A stretch of 28,892 bases of DNA from a candidate division FCPU426 bacterium. Its GTDB lineage: Bacteria; Oederibacteriota; JAAXVQ01; JAUVAV01. The stretch covers positions 1 to 28,892 of the forward strand of contig JAUXBQ010000002.1 in NCBI GenBank assembly GCA_030619365.1, given 5' to 3'. Positions within the stretch are counted from its first letter, which is position 1. Each line of letters opens with the position of its first letter. Below, in pieces: positions 6,670 to 13,271 of the stretch. Made by a program: the position numbers and the translations under genes. A model generated the notes under the pieces. The model was not told where the DNA came from. It saw only the letters and a program-made list of their open reading frames with translations, and searched no databases.

Positions 6670-8067
6670 GTGAAGGCCTCGCGCAGCATCCTCATCATTG
6701 ACGACGAACCCGAACATTGCCTGGTAGTTTCCCAGGCGCTCCAATCCGGTGGGTACCTCGCCGAAGTGGCCAACGACGGCCCGCGCGCCATCGCCCTCTG
6801 CCAGCAAAAACGCTATGATCTGTATTTGCTGGACATCCGCATGCTGCCCCTGGACGGCATCCAGGTCCTTCAGGAAATCCGGTCCCTTCATCCCGAGGCG
6901 CAGATCATCATGCTCTCCGCCCTGGCCGACGTGGACGTGGCGGTCAAGTGCATGAAACTGGGCGCCTATGATTTTCTTTCCAAACCCATCAACTTCGACG
7001 AGCTTCGTATTACAGTCGCCAATGCCATGAAGTCCATGCAGCTGCAGCAGGAGGTGAAATCGCTCCGCTCGCAGATCAATATTCAGCGCAGCACTGATCA
7101 GCTGCTGGGTGAATCCGCGAAAATGCAGGAACTGTTCCACACTGTTGAACAGGTCGCACGGCATGATATCACCGTTATGATCCGGGGCGAATCCGGGACC
7201 GGCAAGGAGCTGACGGCCCGGGCGCTGCACGCCAACAGCGGGCGCGCGCATAAACCTTTTATGTCCGTGGACTGCGCCACGCTGCCGGAAGCCCTGGTGG
7301 AAAGCGAATTGTTCGGCTATGAGCGCGGGGCCTTCACTGGTGCCCACAGCCGTAAAACCGGCCGGTTTGAACAGGCCGGGGAGGGCACCCTGTTCCTGGA
7401 CGAGATCGGAAACCTGGCCACTGCGGTCCAGGTCAAACTGCTGCGCGTGCTGCAGGAGCGCCGCTTTACCCGCCTGGGCGGAAAAGAAGAACTGCCCTTC
7501 AAAGCCACGGTCGTCACGGCCACGAACCTCAACCTGGAGCGCGCGATTCACGAGGGGCGGTTCCGCGAGGACCTGTATTACCGCCTGAATGAATTCGTGA
7601 TCCACCTGCCACCCCTGCGGGAGCGGCGGGAGGACATCCCGCTCCTGGCCAAGAATTTTCTGGACGGATTTAATCGTAAATTCGAAAAAAACGTCGGGGA
7701 CATATCTCCCGAGGTCATATCATTGTTTATGGCATATCACTGGCCCGGAAACGTGCGGGAGATAAAAAACGTGATCAAGCGCGCCGTGCTGCTGGCGGAT
7801 GACGTGATCGAAACCACCCATCTTCCTGATCAACATTTTTCCGGGCACATGTCGGGTCTGGGGGCCAAGGATACGGTTCCGGCCACGACACCATGTGCCG
7901 CGGGCGCCCTCAAGGAAATTGTGCGCCAGGAGGTTTCCTCCCTCGAAAGCCGGGTCATCCGGCAGACCCTGGAGGCCTGCCGCTGGAATCGCTCCTTGGC
8001 TGCTAAACAACTGGAAATTGATTACAAAACCCTGTATAACAAGATGAAAGAGTACCACATCGGCTGA
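6670..8067 (+). CDS. sigma-54-dependent response regulator (NtrC family)
   Basis: The 465-residue product is a three-domain transcription activator. The receiver domain (1-120) has the acidic pair DD at 11-12, phospho-acceptor D55 (YLLDIRM) and the conserved KP (SKPINFDEL). The central AAA+ domain (about 140-375) has Walker A GESGTGKE, the sigma-54 contact loop GAFTGA, Walker B TLFLDEIG and the arginine-finger region FREDLYYRL. The C-terminal Fis-type helix-turn-helix has RSLAAKQLEIDYKTLYNKMKEY. It would drive sigma-54 promoters after phosphorylation by a sensor kinase; none is encoded nearby. The GTG at 6670 is chosen because the receiver domain starts right after it. The frame stays open upstream to 6460 only through repeat DNA. 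AGGGGAG (6651-6657) is 12 bases upstream, a long spacing. Confidence 0.93.
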   Translation: MKASRSILIIDDEPEHCLVVSQALQSGGYLAEVANDGPRAIALCQQKRYDLYLLDIRMLPLDGIQVLQEIRSLHPEAQIIMLSALADVDVAVKCMKLGAYDFLSKPINFDELRITVANAMKSMQLQQEVKSLRSQINIQRSTDQLLGESAKMQELFHTVEQVARHDITVMIRGESGTGKELTARALHANSGRAHKPFMSVDCATLPEALVESELFGYERGAFTGAHSRKTGRFEQAGEGTLFLDEIGNLATAVQVKLLRVLQERRFTRLGGKEELPFKATVVTATNLNLERAIHEGRFREDLYYRLNEFVIHLPPLRERREDIPLLAKNFLDGFNRKFEKNVGDISPEVISLFMAYHWPGNVREIKNVIKRAVLLADDVIETTHLPDQHFSGHMSGLGAKDTVPATTPCAAGALKEIVRQEVSSLESRVIRQTLEACRWNRSLAAKQLEIDYKTLYNKMKEYHIG

Positions 8068-8131
8068 TTACCGGGGCCGGACCCGGCGGCGTATGCCTCC
8101 CGGGTCAGTTTAGGGAAGAGAGGGGTAAATC

Positions 8132-9409
8132 ATGAACATCAGGAAGAGCTTGTTGGCTTTCGGTTGTTGCTGTCTCATCTGGGCCGTGTCTTGCGCGACC
8201 TCCCAAAAAAAGGTCGCGGAAGAAGTTCCGCCGGCACCCACGGTCATGCCCACTATGGTTCCAACCGTTGCCCCGGCAGCAGCCGAACCCACGGCCATAC
8301 CTCCCCAACCCATACCCACGCTGGCGGCGGCCAAACCCAAAGCCGCCAAACCACAGACCAGCGTGCCCCCAGTCAAAGCCCGGCGTCAAGCCGCGGTCCG
8401 GAAACCCGTACCCACGGTGGAATACGCCCCTGAACCGGAAAGAGATGTTTACGCGGAACCAGAAGAAGACCGGAGCACTGCCCTGCTGGCCGCGGCCCAG
8501 TCCCAGCCGTCGCCTGATCCCACCCCGGAGCCGACCCCTGATTTTGCAGCGGCCCGGTCCGTCCAGGCTGAAGACAGCGGCGAGCAGGCCGCGTCCCGGT
8601 TGAAATCCGAAAAAGCCTATCAAGCCCCGGTAACTTACAAATCCGCGGCGCCCGGCCAAAAGAAGTCCGGCCTGGGCTGGCTGCTCTGGCTGCTCATTTT
8701 ACTGGTGGTCGTGGGAGGCGGGGTACTCATCGCCACCATGATGCGCCGTGGCCGGCCGGCTGCCCGGAGCCGAATTAGTGTCAAGGCCGCCGCGCAGGAA
8801 AAGGCGCAGGCCGAGAAACACGCCCATCACGAACGGCAGCAAAAGGAAAGCGCGGAACGCGCGCGGCAGGCGGCGGACGAGTACCACCGCCGGGCAGCCG
8901 AGACTCGCACCCGCCAGGCAACCGAGGAAAAGTCCGCGCAGGAGCGCATGAAGCACGCCGCGGAATCCAAGACGCAGTTACAGGCGGAGCGGAAGATTTC
9001 CGCCATAGCTGCGGAAGAAACCGGGGTGCTGGTCCCGAAAGTCAGAGTGGCGACCAAGGCGAAAAAAACCGGGAAAAAGCGGGCACGGGTGAAAAAGGTT
9101 ACGAAAAAGGCGGTGGCCAAAAAGAAGGTTATGAAAAAGACAACTGTGAAAAAGGCGGCGGCCAAAAAGAAGGTTGTGAAAAAGACAGCCGTGAAAAAGG
9201 CGACGCGTAAAAAAACCGTGGCCAAATCCGCCCGGAAAAAAACCGCAAAAAAAGCCGTGTCCAAACAGAAAAAGGTCGCGCGGGCCAAGAAGGGCAAAGT
9301 GGTCTCCCTGGCTACTCAACGCCGGAAAGCCGCGCGGCTGCGCAAACCCGCCCGTAAAAAACGGGGCCAAGCTGAAATTATTCCTTTTAAAAAGAAAGCC
9401 CACGGATAA
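8132..9409 (+). CDS. lipoprotein with a transmembrane segment and a histone-H1-like Lys/Ala tail
   Basis: Unfamiliar 425-residue protein with a striking layout. Residues 1-21 are a lipoprotein-type signal (KSLLAFGCCCLIWAVSC, lipid-accepting Cys at 21). Residues about 30-175 are rich in Pro, Ala, Thr and Glu. A strong transmembrane helix spans about 180-203 (LGWLLWLLILLVVVGGG), followed by MMRRGRP. Residues about 215-290 are a charged, coiled-coil-like stretch of Ala, Glu, Gln, Lys and Arg. From about 305 to the end the chain is dominated by KKA/KKV units like histone H1 or AlgP-type tails, including a 15-residue tandem repeat. By the positive-inside rule the basic tail should face the cytoplasm, where it could touch DNA or RNA; that is inference. 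A clear AGAGGGG precedes the ATG by 7 bases. It follows the sigma-54 regulator by 64 bases. Confidence 0.8.
   Translation: MNIRKSLLAFGCCCLIWAVSCATSQKKVAEEVPPAPTVMPTMVPTVAPAAAEPTAIPPQPIPTLAAAKPKAAKPQTSVPPVKARRQAAVRKPVPTVEYAPEPERDVYAEPEEDRSTALLAAAQSQPSPDPTPEPTPDFAAARSVQAEDSGEQAASRLKSEKAYQAPVTYKSAAPGQKKSGLGWLLWLLILLVVVGGGVLIATMMRRGRPAARSRISVKAAAQEKAQAEKHAHHERQQKESAERARQAADEYHRRAAETRTRQATEEKSAQERMKHAAESKTQLQAERKISAIAAEETGVLVPKVRVATKAKKTGKKRARVKKVTKKAVAKKKVMKKTTVKKAAAKKKVVKKTAVKKATRKKTVAKSARKKTAKKAVSKQKKVARAKKGKVVSLATQRRKAARLRKPARKKRGQAEIIPFKKKAHG
9115..9204 (+). repeat. 45-bp tandem repeat, two units, in the Lys/Ala tail
   Basis: GGCCAAAAAGAAGGTT starts at 9115 and again at 9160, and the units differ at only a few positions. 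Each encodes a 15-residue block of the type AKKKVMKKTTVKKAA. Such in-frame repeats can change copy number by slippage. Confidence 0.8.
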
Positions 9410-9423
9410 TCGGCATTAGGACG

Positions 9424-9479
9424 GTAGGGGCGATCCTCGTGATCGCCCGTTCAGGGGCGAATACAAGATTCGCCCCTAC
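9424..9479. repeat. GTAGGGGCG palindrome, copy 3 (paired hairpins)
   Basis: Starts GTAGGGGCGA and ends TCGCCCCTAC. Inside are two stems: GGGCGATC-CTC-GTGATCGCCC and AGGGGCGAAT-ACAAG-ATTCGCCCCT. It fills the gap between two convergent genes, and its last base overlaps the stop codon of the rhomboid gene (TAG at 9481-9479). A role as a bidirectional terminator or mRNA 3' stabiliser is plausible. Confidence 0.8.
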
Positions 9480-10315
9480 TAGTTGGGGCCGCGCCAGTGA
9501 TCGCGTCTACGGCGGGAAGCCTCGTCTAGAATTTCCCGCTCCTGTTGGTTGAGGGAGCCTCGTCCCTGGCGAGAAATTTTCTCCAAAATCTCATCCAAAT
9601 ATTCCTCCGGGTCGATTTTCCTGACCCGCCTGCTGAACCACCACATTTTCACGCTTTCCCAAGCCCGGAAGGGCGGGATGGCGCCAGGCCAGCGCCAGCG
9701 GAAAAAAAGGTACCCAATCAGCAGACCGCTTAAATGCGCCAGGTGGGAGACGTGGCCAAAGGCCTGTCCCACCCCGGCCAGAAATTCGAAGGCGCCAAAC
9801 AGCAAAACCATGGTTTTGGCTTTCATGCGCACGGGCAGAATGAAAAAGAGCAGCAGGGTGATAGAGCGTTCGGCAAACAGGATGCCGTAGGCCATGAGAA
9901 TGCCGAAAACCGCGCCCGAAGCGCCGATGGTGAGGCTATGCTCACCGGCCAATTTTCCCACGCCAGCTACGCACAAGCCCGCCCCGATGCCGGCGGTGAG
10001 ATAGTAGATCAGAAACCATTTCCGGCCCATTTTTTGTTCTACCTCGCAGCCGAACATCCACAGGGCGAACATATTGAAGGCCAGGTGCCAAAATCCGGAA
10101 TGCAGGAAAAAGTAGGTCAGGGGCTGCCACCACCGGCCATTTTCGAAAATCTCCGGAACCTGCAGCGCTACCAGGCTAAGCAGGGGGCTGCGGGCAAAGG
10201 TCAGCTGCAGGAGAAATATGCCGACGTTGAGCAGAATAAGCAGGCGCACCCCGGGGGTCCAGGGTTGGCCGATCGTATAACGGTTTTCCGGCGAAGTGTA
10301 TTGATACGTGGGCAT
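9479..10315 (-). CDS. rhomboid-family intramembrane serine protease
   Basis: The 278-residue polytopic protein cleaves transmembrane substrates within the inner membrane. The catalytic serine is S133 in GASG (131-134) and the partner histidine is H194 in HLAHLSGLL. The HSGFWHLAFNM stretch holds the conserved H77 and N81 of the oxyanion region. Six core transmembrane segments can be followed between residues about 22 and 206, with the usual short loop 1. The C-terminal tail (about 230-278) is charged (DPEEYLDEILEKISRQ) and cytoplasmic, as in many DUF1751-like or GlpG-unlike bacterial rhomboids. The ATG is preceded on its strand by AAGGAG at a 9-base spacing. It is a single-gene unit, convergent with the lipoprotein gene and divergent from the met operon. 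Substrates cannot be predicted from context. Confidence 0.95.
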   Translation of the reverse strand: MPTYQYTSPENRYTIGQPWTPGVRLLILLNVGIFLLQLTFARSPLLSLVALQVPEIFENGRWWQPLTYFFLHSGFWHLAFNMFALWMFGCEVEQKMGRKWFLIYYLTAGIGAGLCVAGVGKLAGEHSLTIGASGAVFGILMAYGILFAERSITLLLFFILPVRMKAKTMVLLFGAFEFLAGVGQAFGHVSHLAHLSGLLIGYLFFRWRWPGAIPPFRAWESVKMWWFSRRVRKIDPEEYLDEILEKISRQGRGSLNQQEREILDEASRRRRDHWRGPN

Positions 10316-10335
10316 TCGAGACTACTCCTTTTTTA

Positions 10336-10363
10336 GTAGGGGCGTTTAATTAAACGCCCCTAC
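10336..10363. repeat. GTAGGGGCG palindrome, copy 4 (perfect)
   Basis: Perfect 28-bp palindrome: GTAGGGGCGTTTAA followed by its complement with no loop. It lies in the 5' leader of the rhomboid gene, about 20 bases upstream of its start codon and next to the AAGGAG site, so a hairpin there could influence translation. Confidence 0.85.
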
Positions 10364-10399
10364 GCTGGTTTCGCGAGACCGCGCCACGCGAACCGCATC

Positions 10400-10429
10400 A
10401 TCATACTCCAGTTTTCTCCCTCTGGGCAA
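10400..10429 (-). promoter_or_regulatory. candidate promoter of the rhomboid gene
   Basis: On the minus strand TTGCCC (10429-10424), 18 bases, TATGAT (10405-10400). It would give a leader of about 80 bases that contains palindrome copy 4. Confidence 0.45.
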
Positions 10430-10498
10430 GTTTTTAAAGTAAGACCCTGCCGCCTTCCCAGCCGCGGGACGTCGCGCAGCGCCCATTGAAAATAATCA

Positions 10499-10528
10499 TT
10501 GCCAAATTCTTCGTGAATTTGCTATGCT
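10499..10528 (+). promoter_or_regulatory. candidate promoter of the SAM-controlled met operon
   Basis: TTGCCA (10499-10504), 18 bases, TATGCT (10523-10528). Transcription would start near 10535, just before the palindrome at 10545 and the riboswitch. Confidence 0.5.
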
Positions 10529-10544
10529 GATGGGACTTTAGATG

Positions 10545-10567
10545 ACCCGGGCCGGACCGGCCCGGGT
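10545..10567 (+). other. GC-rich perfect hairpin at the start of the met leader
   Basis: ACCCGGGCCGG, one A, then the exact complement CCGGCCCGGGT. It would form a very stable stem at the 5' end of the transcript, right before the riboswitch. No T-run follows, so it is unlikely to be a terminator. A 5' protective stem or a protein site is possible. Confidence 0.6.
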
Positions 10568-10570
10568 GGT

Positions 10571-10694
10571 CTTCCTTATTCAGAGTGGCGATTGGGCTGG
10601 CCCACGCCACGGCAACCGATTTTCCGTCTCCGCGCCGGAAAATGTCTGGTGCCTGTTTCTCAACCCCGGGCTCAGGGTTGGAAAGATAAGGAGA
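10571..10694 (+). promoter_or_regulatory. SAM-I (S-box) riboswitch aptamer
   Basis: All four SAM-I helices can be drawn. P1 is TCCTTAT (10573-10579) with ATAAGGA (10686-10692). P2 is GTGGCG (10585-10590) with CGCCAC (10605-10610), enclosing TGGGCTGGCCCA. P3 is ATTTTCC (10619-10625) with GGAAAAT (10637-10643). P4 is CAACCC (10661-10666) with GGGTTG (10675-10680). The family's conserved pieces are present: AGAG after P1, GGCAACC (10611-10617), GGTGCC (10648-10653) and GAAAGATAAG (10681-10690). It senses S-adenosylmethionine and sits directly upstream of a terminator and metX, so high SAM should shut off the operon. Confidence 0.96.
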
Positions 10695-10717
10695 GGCGTG
10701 GAAGCATTCGGATGCCG

Positions 10718-10749
10718 AAAGCCTCTTCAAATCTGAAGAGGCTTTTTTT
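10718..10749 (+). terminator. riboswitch-controlled intrinsic terminator
   Basis: Stem AAAGCCTCTTCA (10718-10729), loop AATC, TGAAGAGGCTTT (10734-10745), and a T-run at 10743-10749. The segment GAGAGGC (10691-10697), at the 3' side of aptamer helix P1, can pair with GCCTCTT (10721-10727) to form an antiterminator. This gives the usual SAM-I off-switch: SAM bound, P1 forms, the antiterminator is lost and the terminator folds. Confidence 0.93.
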
Positions 10750-10795
10750 ATACCCGCCTTCCCGGCGGAAAACGTAAATTTCGGGGAGTTATAAG

Positions 10796-11983
10796 GTGAA
10801 TACTGCAAATTCAACTATCCAACCTGAACCCGGTTCCGTGGGTGTGGTGAAGCCCCAGCACCTCTCCGTGGTCGTGCCGCCGGAAGGATTTAGGCTGGAA
10901 TGCGGACGCAGCCTGCCAGCCATTGAGGTGGCCTACGAAACCTACGGCGTTTTGTCTCCCGAACGGGATAACGCCATATTAATCCTGCACGCGCTGACCG
11001 GCGACGCCCACGTGGCGGGCCGGCACTCACCGGACGACCGCAAACCCGGCTGGTGGGATTTCGCGGTCGGACCGGGCCGGGCTTTTGATACGAACCGGTA
11101 TTTCGTGATTTGCCTTAACATTCTTGGTGGCTGCAAGGGAACGACCGGACCTTCCTCCCTTAATCCGGACACCGGCCGGCCGTACGGCATGACCTTTCCC
11201 GCGGTCACCCTCGGCGACATGGTGCGCGTGCAGAAACACGTGATCGACCAACTGGGCATACCCTCGCTCCTTTCCATGGCCGGAGGATCCCTGGGCGGCA
11301 TGCAAGTGCTGGAATGGCTGTTGCGCTACCCGGACTTTGTGCGTTCCGCCGTGATCCTCGCCTCGACCTCGAAGCTCTCGCCCCAATCCATCGCCTTTAA
11401 CGAGGTGGGGCGCAAGGCGATTATCTCCGATCCGGCCTGGAACAACGGTGATTACTACGGCGCCGCCGCGCGGCCGGAGACCGGTCTGGCCATCGCACGC
11501 ATGATTGGTCACATTACCTATTTATCCGATATTTCGATGGATCAGAAATTCGGGCGGCGCCTGCAGAATCGCGCGGAATACAGTTATGAATTCAACCACG
11601 AATTTGCGGTGGAAAATTATTTGCATTACCAGGGAGCCCAGTTTGTGCAGCGTTTTGACGCGAATTCGTATTTGTACATCACCAAAGCCATGGACTACTA
11701 TGACGCTGCGGCTGACTGGGGCGGAAGCAATTTGGAGAAGGCCTGCGCCCGGATCAAGGCTAAAACCCTCGTGGTGTCCTTTACCTCGGACTGGCTGTTT
11801 CCCTCCCGGCAGTCCCTGGAGCTGGTCAAGGCCCTGCGTCAGAACAACGCGGACGTGTCCTACCTGGAGATTGAATCGGACTACGGCCATGACGCCTTTC
11901 TGATCCCGGCCAACGCCGATCCCCTGATCCGGGTAGTGGACAGTTTTCTGGACAACCTCTACCCCACGGAAGGTGCGCCATGA
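10796..11983 (+). CDS. metX: homoserine O-acetyltransferase
   Basis: Transfers an acyl group (acetyl, by family default) from acyl-CoA to homoserine, the first committed step of methionine synthesis. The 395-residue alpha/beta-hydrolase has the nucleophile S165 in GGSLGG, D332 in SDWLFP and H365 in YGHDAF, plus the family stretches LHALTGDAHV and LNILGGCKGTTGPSS. The GTG start at 10796 follows GGGGAG by 7 bases. Transcription is under a SAM-I riboswitch. The next gene, metW, starts inside the metX stop codon (ATGA overlap), so the two are translationally coupled. Some MetX proteins prefer succinyl-CoA, and the sequence does not settle the acyl donor with certainty. Confidence 0.97.
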   Translation: MNTANSTIQPEPGSVGVVKPQHLSVVVPPEGFRLECGRSLPAIEVAYETYGVLSPERDNAILILHALTGDAHVAGRHSPDDRKPGWWDFAVGPGRAFDTNRYFVICLNILGGCKGTTGPSSLNPDTGRPYGMTFPAVTLGDMVRVQKHVIDQLGIPSLLSMAGGSLGGMQVLEWLLRYPDFVRSAVILASTSKLSPQSIAFNEVGRKAIISDPAWNNGDYYGAAARPETGLAIARMIGHITYLSDISMDQKFGRRLQNRAEYSYEFNHEFAVENYLHYQGAQFVQRFDANSYLYITKAMDYYDAAADWGGSNLEKACARIKAKTLVVSFTSDWLFPSRQSLELVKALRQNNADVSYLEIESDYGHDAFLIPANADPLIRVVDSFLDNLYPTEGAP

Positions 11984-12615
11984 TTCGGAGAAGGTTACGG
12001 GAAAACATACTGCTTTCCGACTATAACATGGTGGTATCCCTGATCGAACCCGGCAGCCGCGTCCTTGATCTGGGCTGCGGGTCCGGCGCCTTGCTGGAAC
12101 GGCTGATTAAGGAACGCCAGGTCAAGGGCATGGGCGTGGAAATCGAACAGAGCGCGGTGATTGAATGCATCCGCAAAGGGCTGTCGGTCTTCCAGGGGAA
12201 CATCGACGCCGGCTTGGCGGATTACGGCAACGCGTCCTACGACTACGTGATCCTGAACCAGACCCTGCAAGTGATCCAACGGCCGGATTTCGTGATCGAG
12301 GAACTGCTGCGGGTGGGGAAGCAGGCGATCATTTCCTTTCCCCACTTCGGATACTGGCGCATTCGCTGGCAGCTGGCGTTTTGGGGGCGCATGCCGAAAA
12401 CGGGCAAACTGTCCTTTGACTGGTTCAATACACCGAACATCCATTTGCTGACCATCAAGGATTTCCGGCAATTTTGCCGCGACCGGAACATCACGATTCT
12501 CAAAGCCTTAAGCCTGCGCAGCGGCGGCCAAACCGGCTGCCTGCAGGTGAAATGGCTCCCGAATCTTCTGGCCGACGAAGGGCTGTTTGTCATTACCCGG
12601 CAGGCCGGCGCATGA
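11980..12615 (+). CDS. metW: methionine biosynthesis protein MetW
   Basis: The 211-residue protein has a SAM-dependent methyltransferase fold. Motif I is VLDLGCGSGALLE, followed by the MetW-type stretches GVEIEQSAVI, VILNQTLQVI and ISFPHFGYWRIRWQL, and then WFNTPNIHLLTIKDF. MetW occurs beside MetX in many proteobacteria and other phyla and is needed for, or stimulates, homoserine acetylation. In the characterised cases it is an activating partner of MetX rather than a proven methyltransferase. The start overlaps the metX stop by 4 bases, and GGAAGG lies just upstream. The gene's own stop overlaps the next start (ATGA at 12612-12615). Confidence 0.96.
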   Translation: MIRRRLRENILLSDYNMVVSLIEPGSRVLDLGCGSGALLERLIKERQVKGMGVEIEQSAVIECIRKGLSVFQGNIDAGLADYGNASYDYVILNQTLQVIQRPDFVIEELLRVGKQAIISFPHFGYWRIRWQLAFWGRMPKTGKLSFDWFNTPNIHLLTIKDFRQFCRDRNITILKALSLRSGGQTGCLQVKWLPNLLADEGLFVITRQAGA

Positions 12616-13022
12616 GGCCGGGGCCCGGGAGGCGCGCCCTCGGGGCTGGGCTGGCAATCCTGGGCTTGGCCCTGCTGGGCGGGTGCGGAAACCCCAAGCG
12701 AGTGGTAAAACTGGACAATTACATCATCACGTGGTACTTTTCTCCCCGCTTCCCGGTGGTGGGAGAAAACCAGGTCGCCCTGCGCATACAGGACCGGGAC
12801 TACCGGATTCTGAATCCGGCCACGGGCAGCCTGAACGTGGCGGCCAGGGCGGGCCGGGAGGACCAGCGCGTGATCCTAAAACCGGGCCCGGGCCGCGATT
12901 TGCGGGGCTGGGTACGGTTTCAGCAGCCGGGCGAGCATCAGTTGCGGTTTTCTTTTCTATCCGCGCGAGGCCAGACCGTGACTGCGGAATTTCTCGTTCC
13001 AGTGTCCGGACCGGGACAGTAA
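12612..13022 (+). CDS. small lipoprotein of unknown function in the met operon
   Basis: The 136-residue product starts with a basic N-region (RPGPGRR), a hydrophobic core (LGAGLAILGLALL) and the lipobox LGGC, so the lipidated cysteine is C25. The mature part is short and beta-rich by eye (YIITWYFSPRFPVVGENQVALRIQD, then YRILNPATG and EHQLRFSFLSARGQTV), like an immunoglobulin-type or FixH/YtkA-like domain. That likeness is a guess from strand pattern. The ATG at 12612 overlaps the metW stop codon and no strong ribosome-binding site is seen, so translation is probably coupled. A role in methionine synthesis is not obvious; it may only share the transcript. Confidence 0.75.
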   Translation: MRPGPGRRALGAGLAILGLALLGGCGNPKRVVKLDNYIITWYFSPRFPVVGENQVALRIQDRDYRILNPATGSLNVAARAGREDQRVILKPGPGRDLRGWVRFQQPGEHQLRFSFLSARGQTVTAEFLVPVSGPGQ

Positions 13023-13052
13023 TCGAGGGTACTCAGAAAATAAGGAGGCATG

Positions 13053-13271
13053 ATGAAAGAGAAAGTTGAAAAAGCTTTAGAGACAATCCGTCCGGCCCTG
13101 CAGGCGGACGGAGGAAACGTGGAATTGGTGAGCATTGAAGGCCCGGTAGTCAAGGTTCGCTTGCAAGGCGCCTGCGGATCGTGTCCCATGGCCACGGTAA
13201 CCCTGAAGCAAATGATCGAAGTCCGGCTCAAAGAGATGGTGCCGGAAGTCGGCAGCGTGGAGTCGGTTTGA
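13053..13271 (+). CDS. NFU-type (NifU C-terminal domain) iron-sulfur protein
   Basis: The 72-residue single-domain protein has the NifU_C pattern: IRPALQADGGNVELV, VRLQGACGSCPMA with the cluster-binding CGSC (C-x-x-C), and TLKQMIEVRLKE. Such proteins carry a 4Fe-4S cluster between two subunits and pass it to target enzymes. ATGs at 13050 and 13053 are both in frame. The second is preferred because AAGGAGG (13042-13048) ends only one base before the first. A cluster carrier next to oxygen-defence genes and in a methionine operon is plausible housekeeping. Its stop overlaps the TTG start of the NUDIX gene. Confidence 0.92.
   Translation: MKEKVEKALETIRPALQADGGNVELVSIEGPVVKVRLQGACGSCPMATVTLKQMIEVRLKEMVPEVGSVESV

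Noticed and set aside
6487..7605. 372-codon frame antisense to the sigma-54 regulator
   Set aside because: Shadow frame of a GC-rich gene; the plus strand carries full receiver and AAA+ motifs.
8080..8106. GACCCGG...CCGGGTC stem as a terminator after the sigma-54 regulator
   Set aside because: The stem is only 7 bp with a 13-base loop and is followed by AGTTTAGGG, not a T-run.
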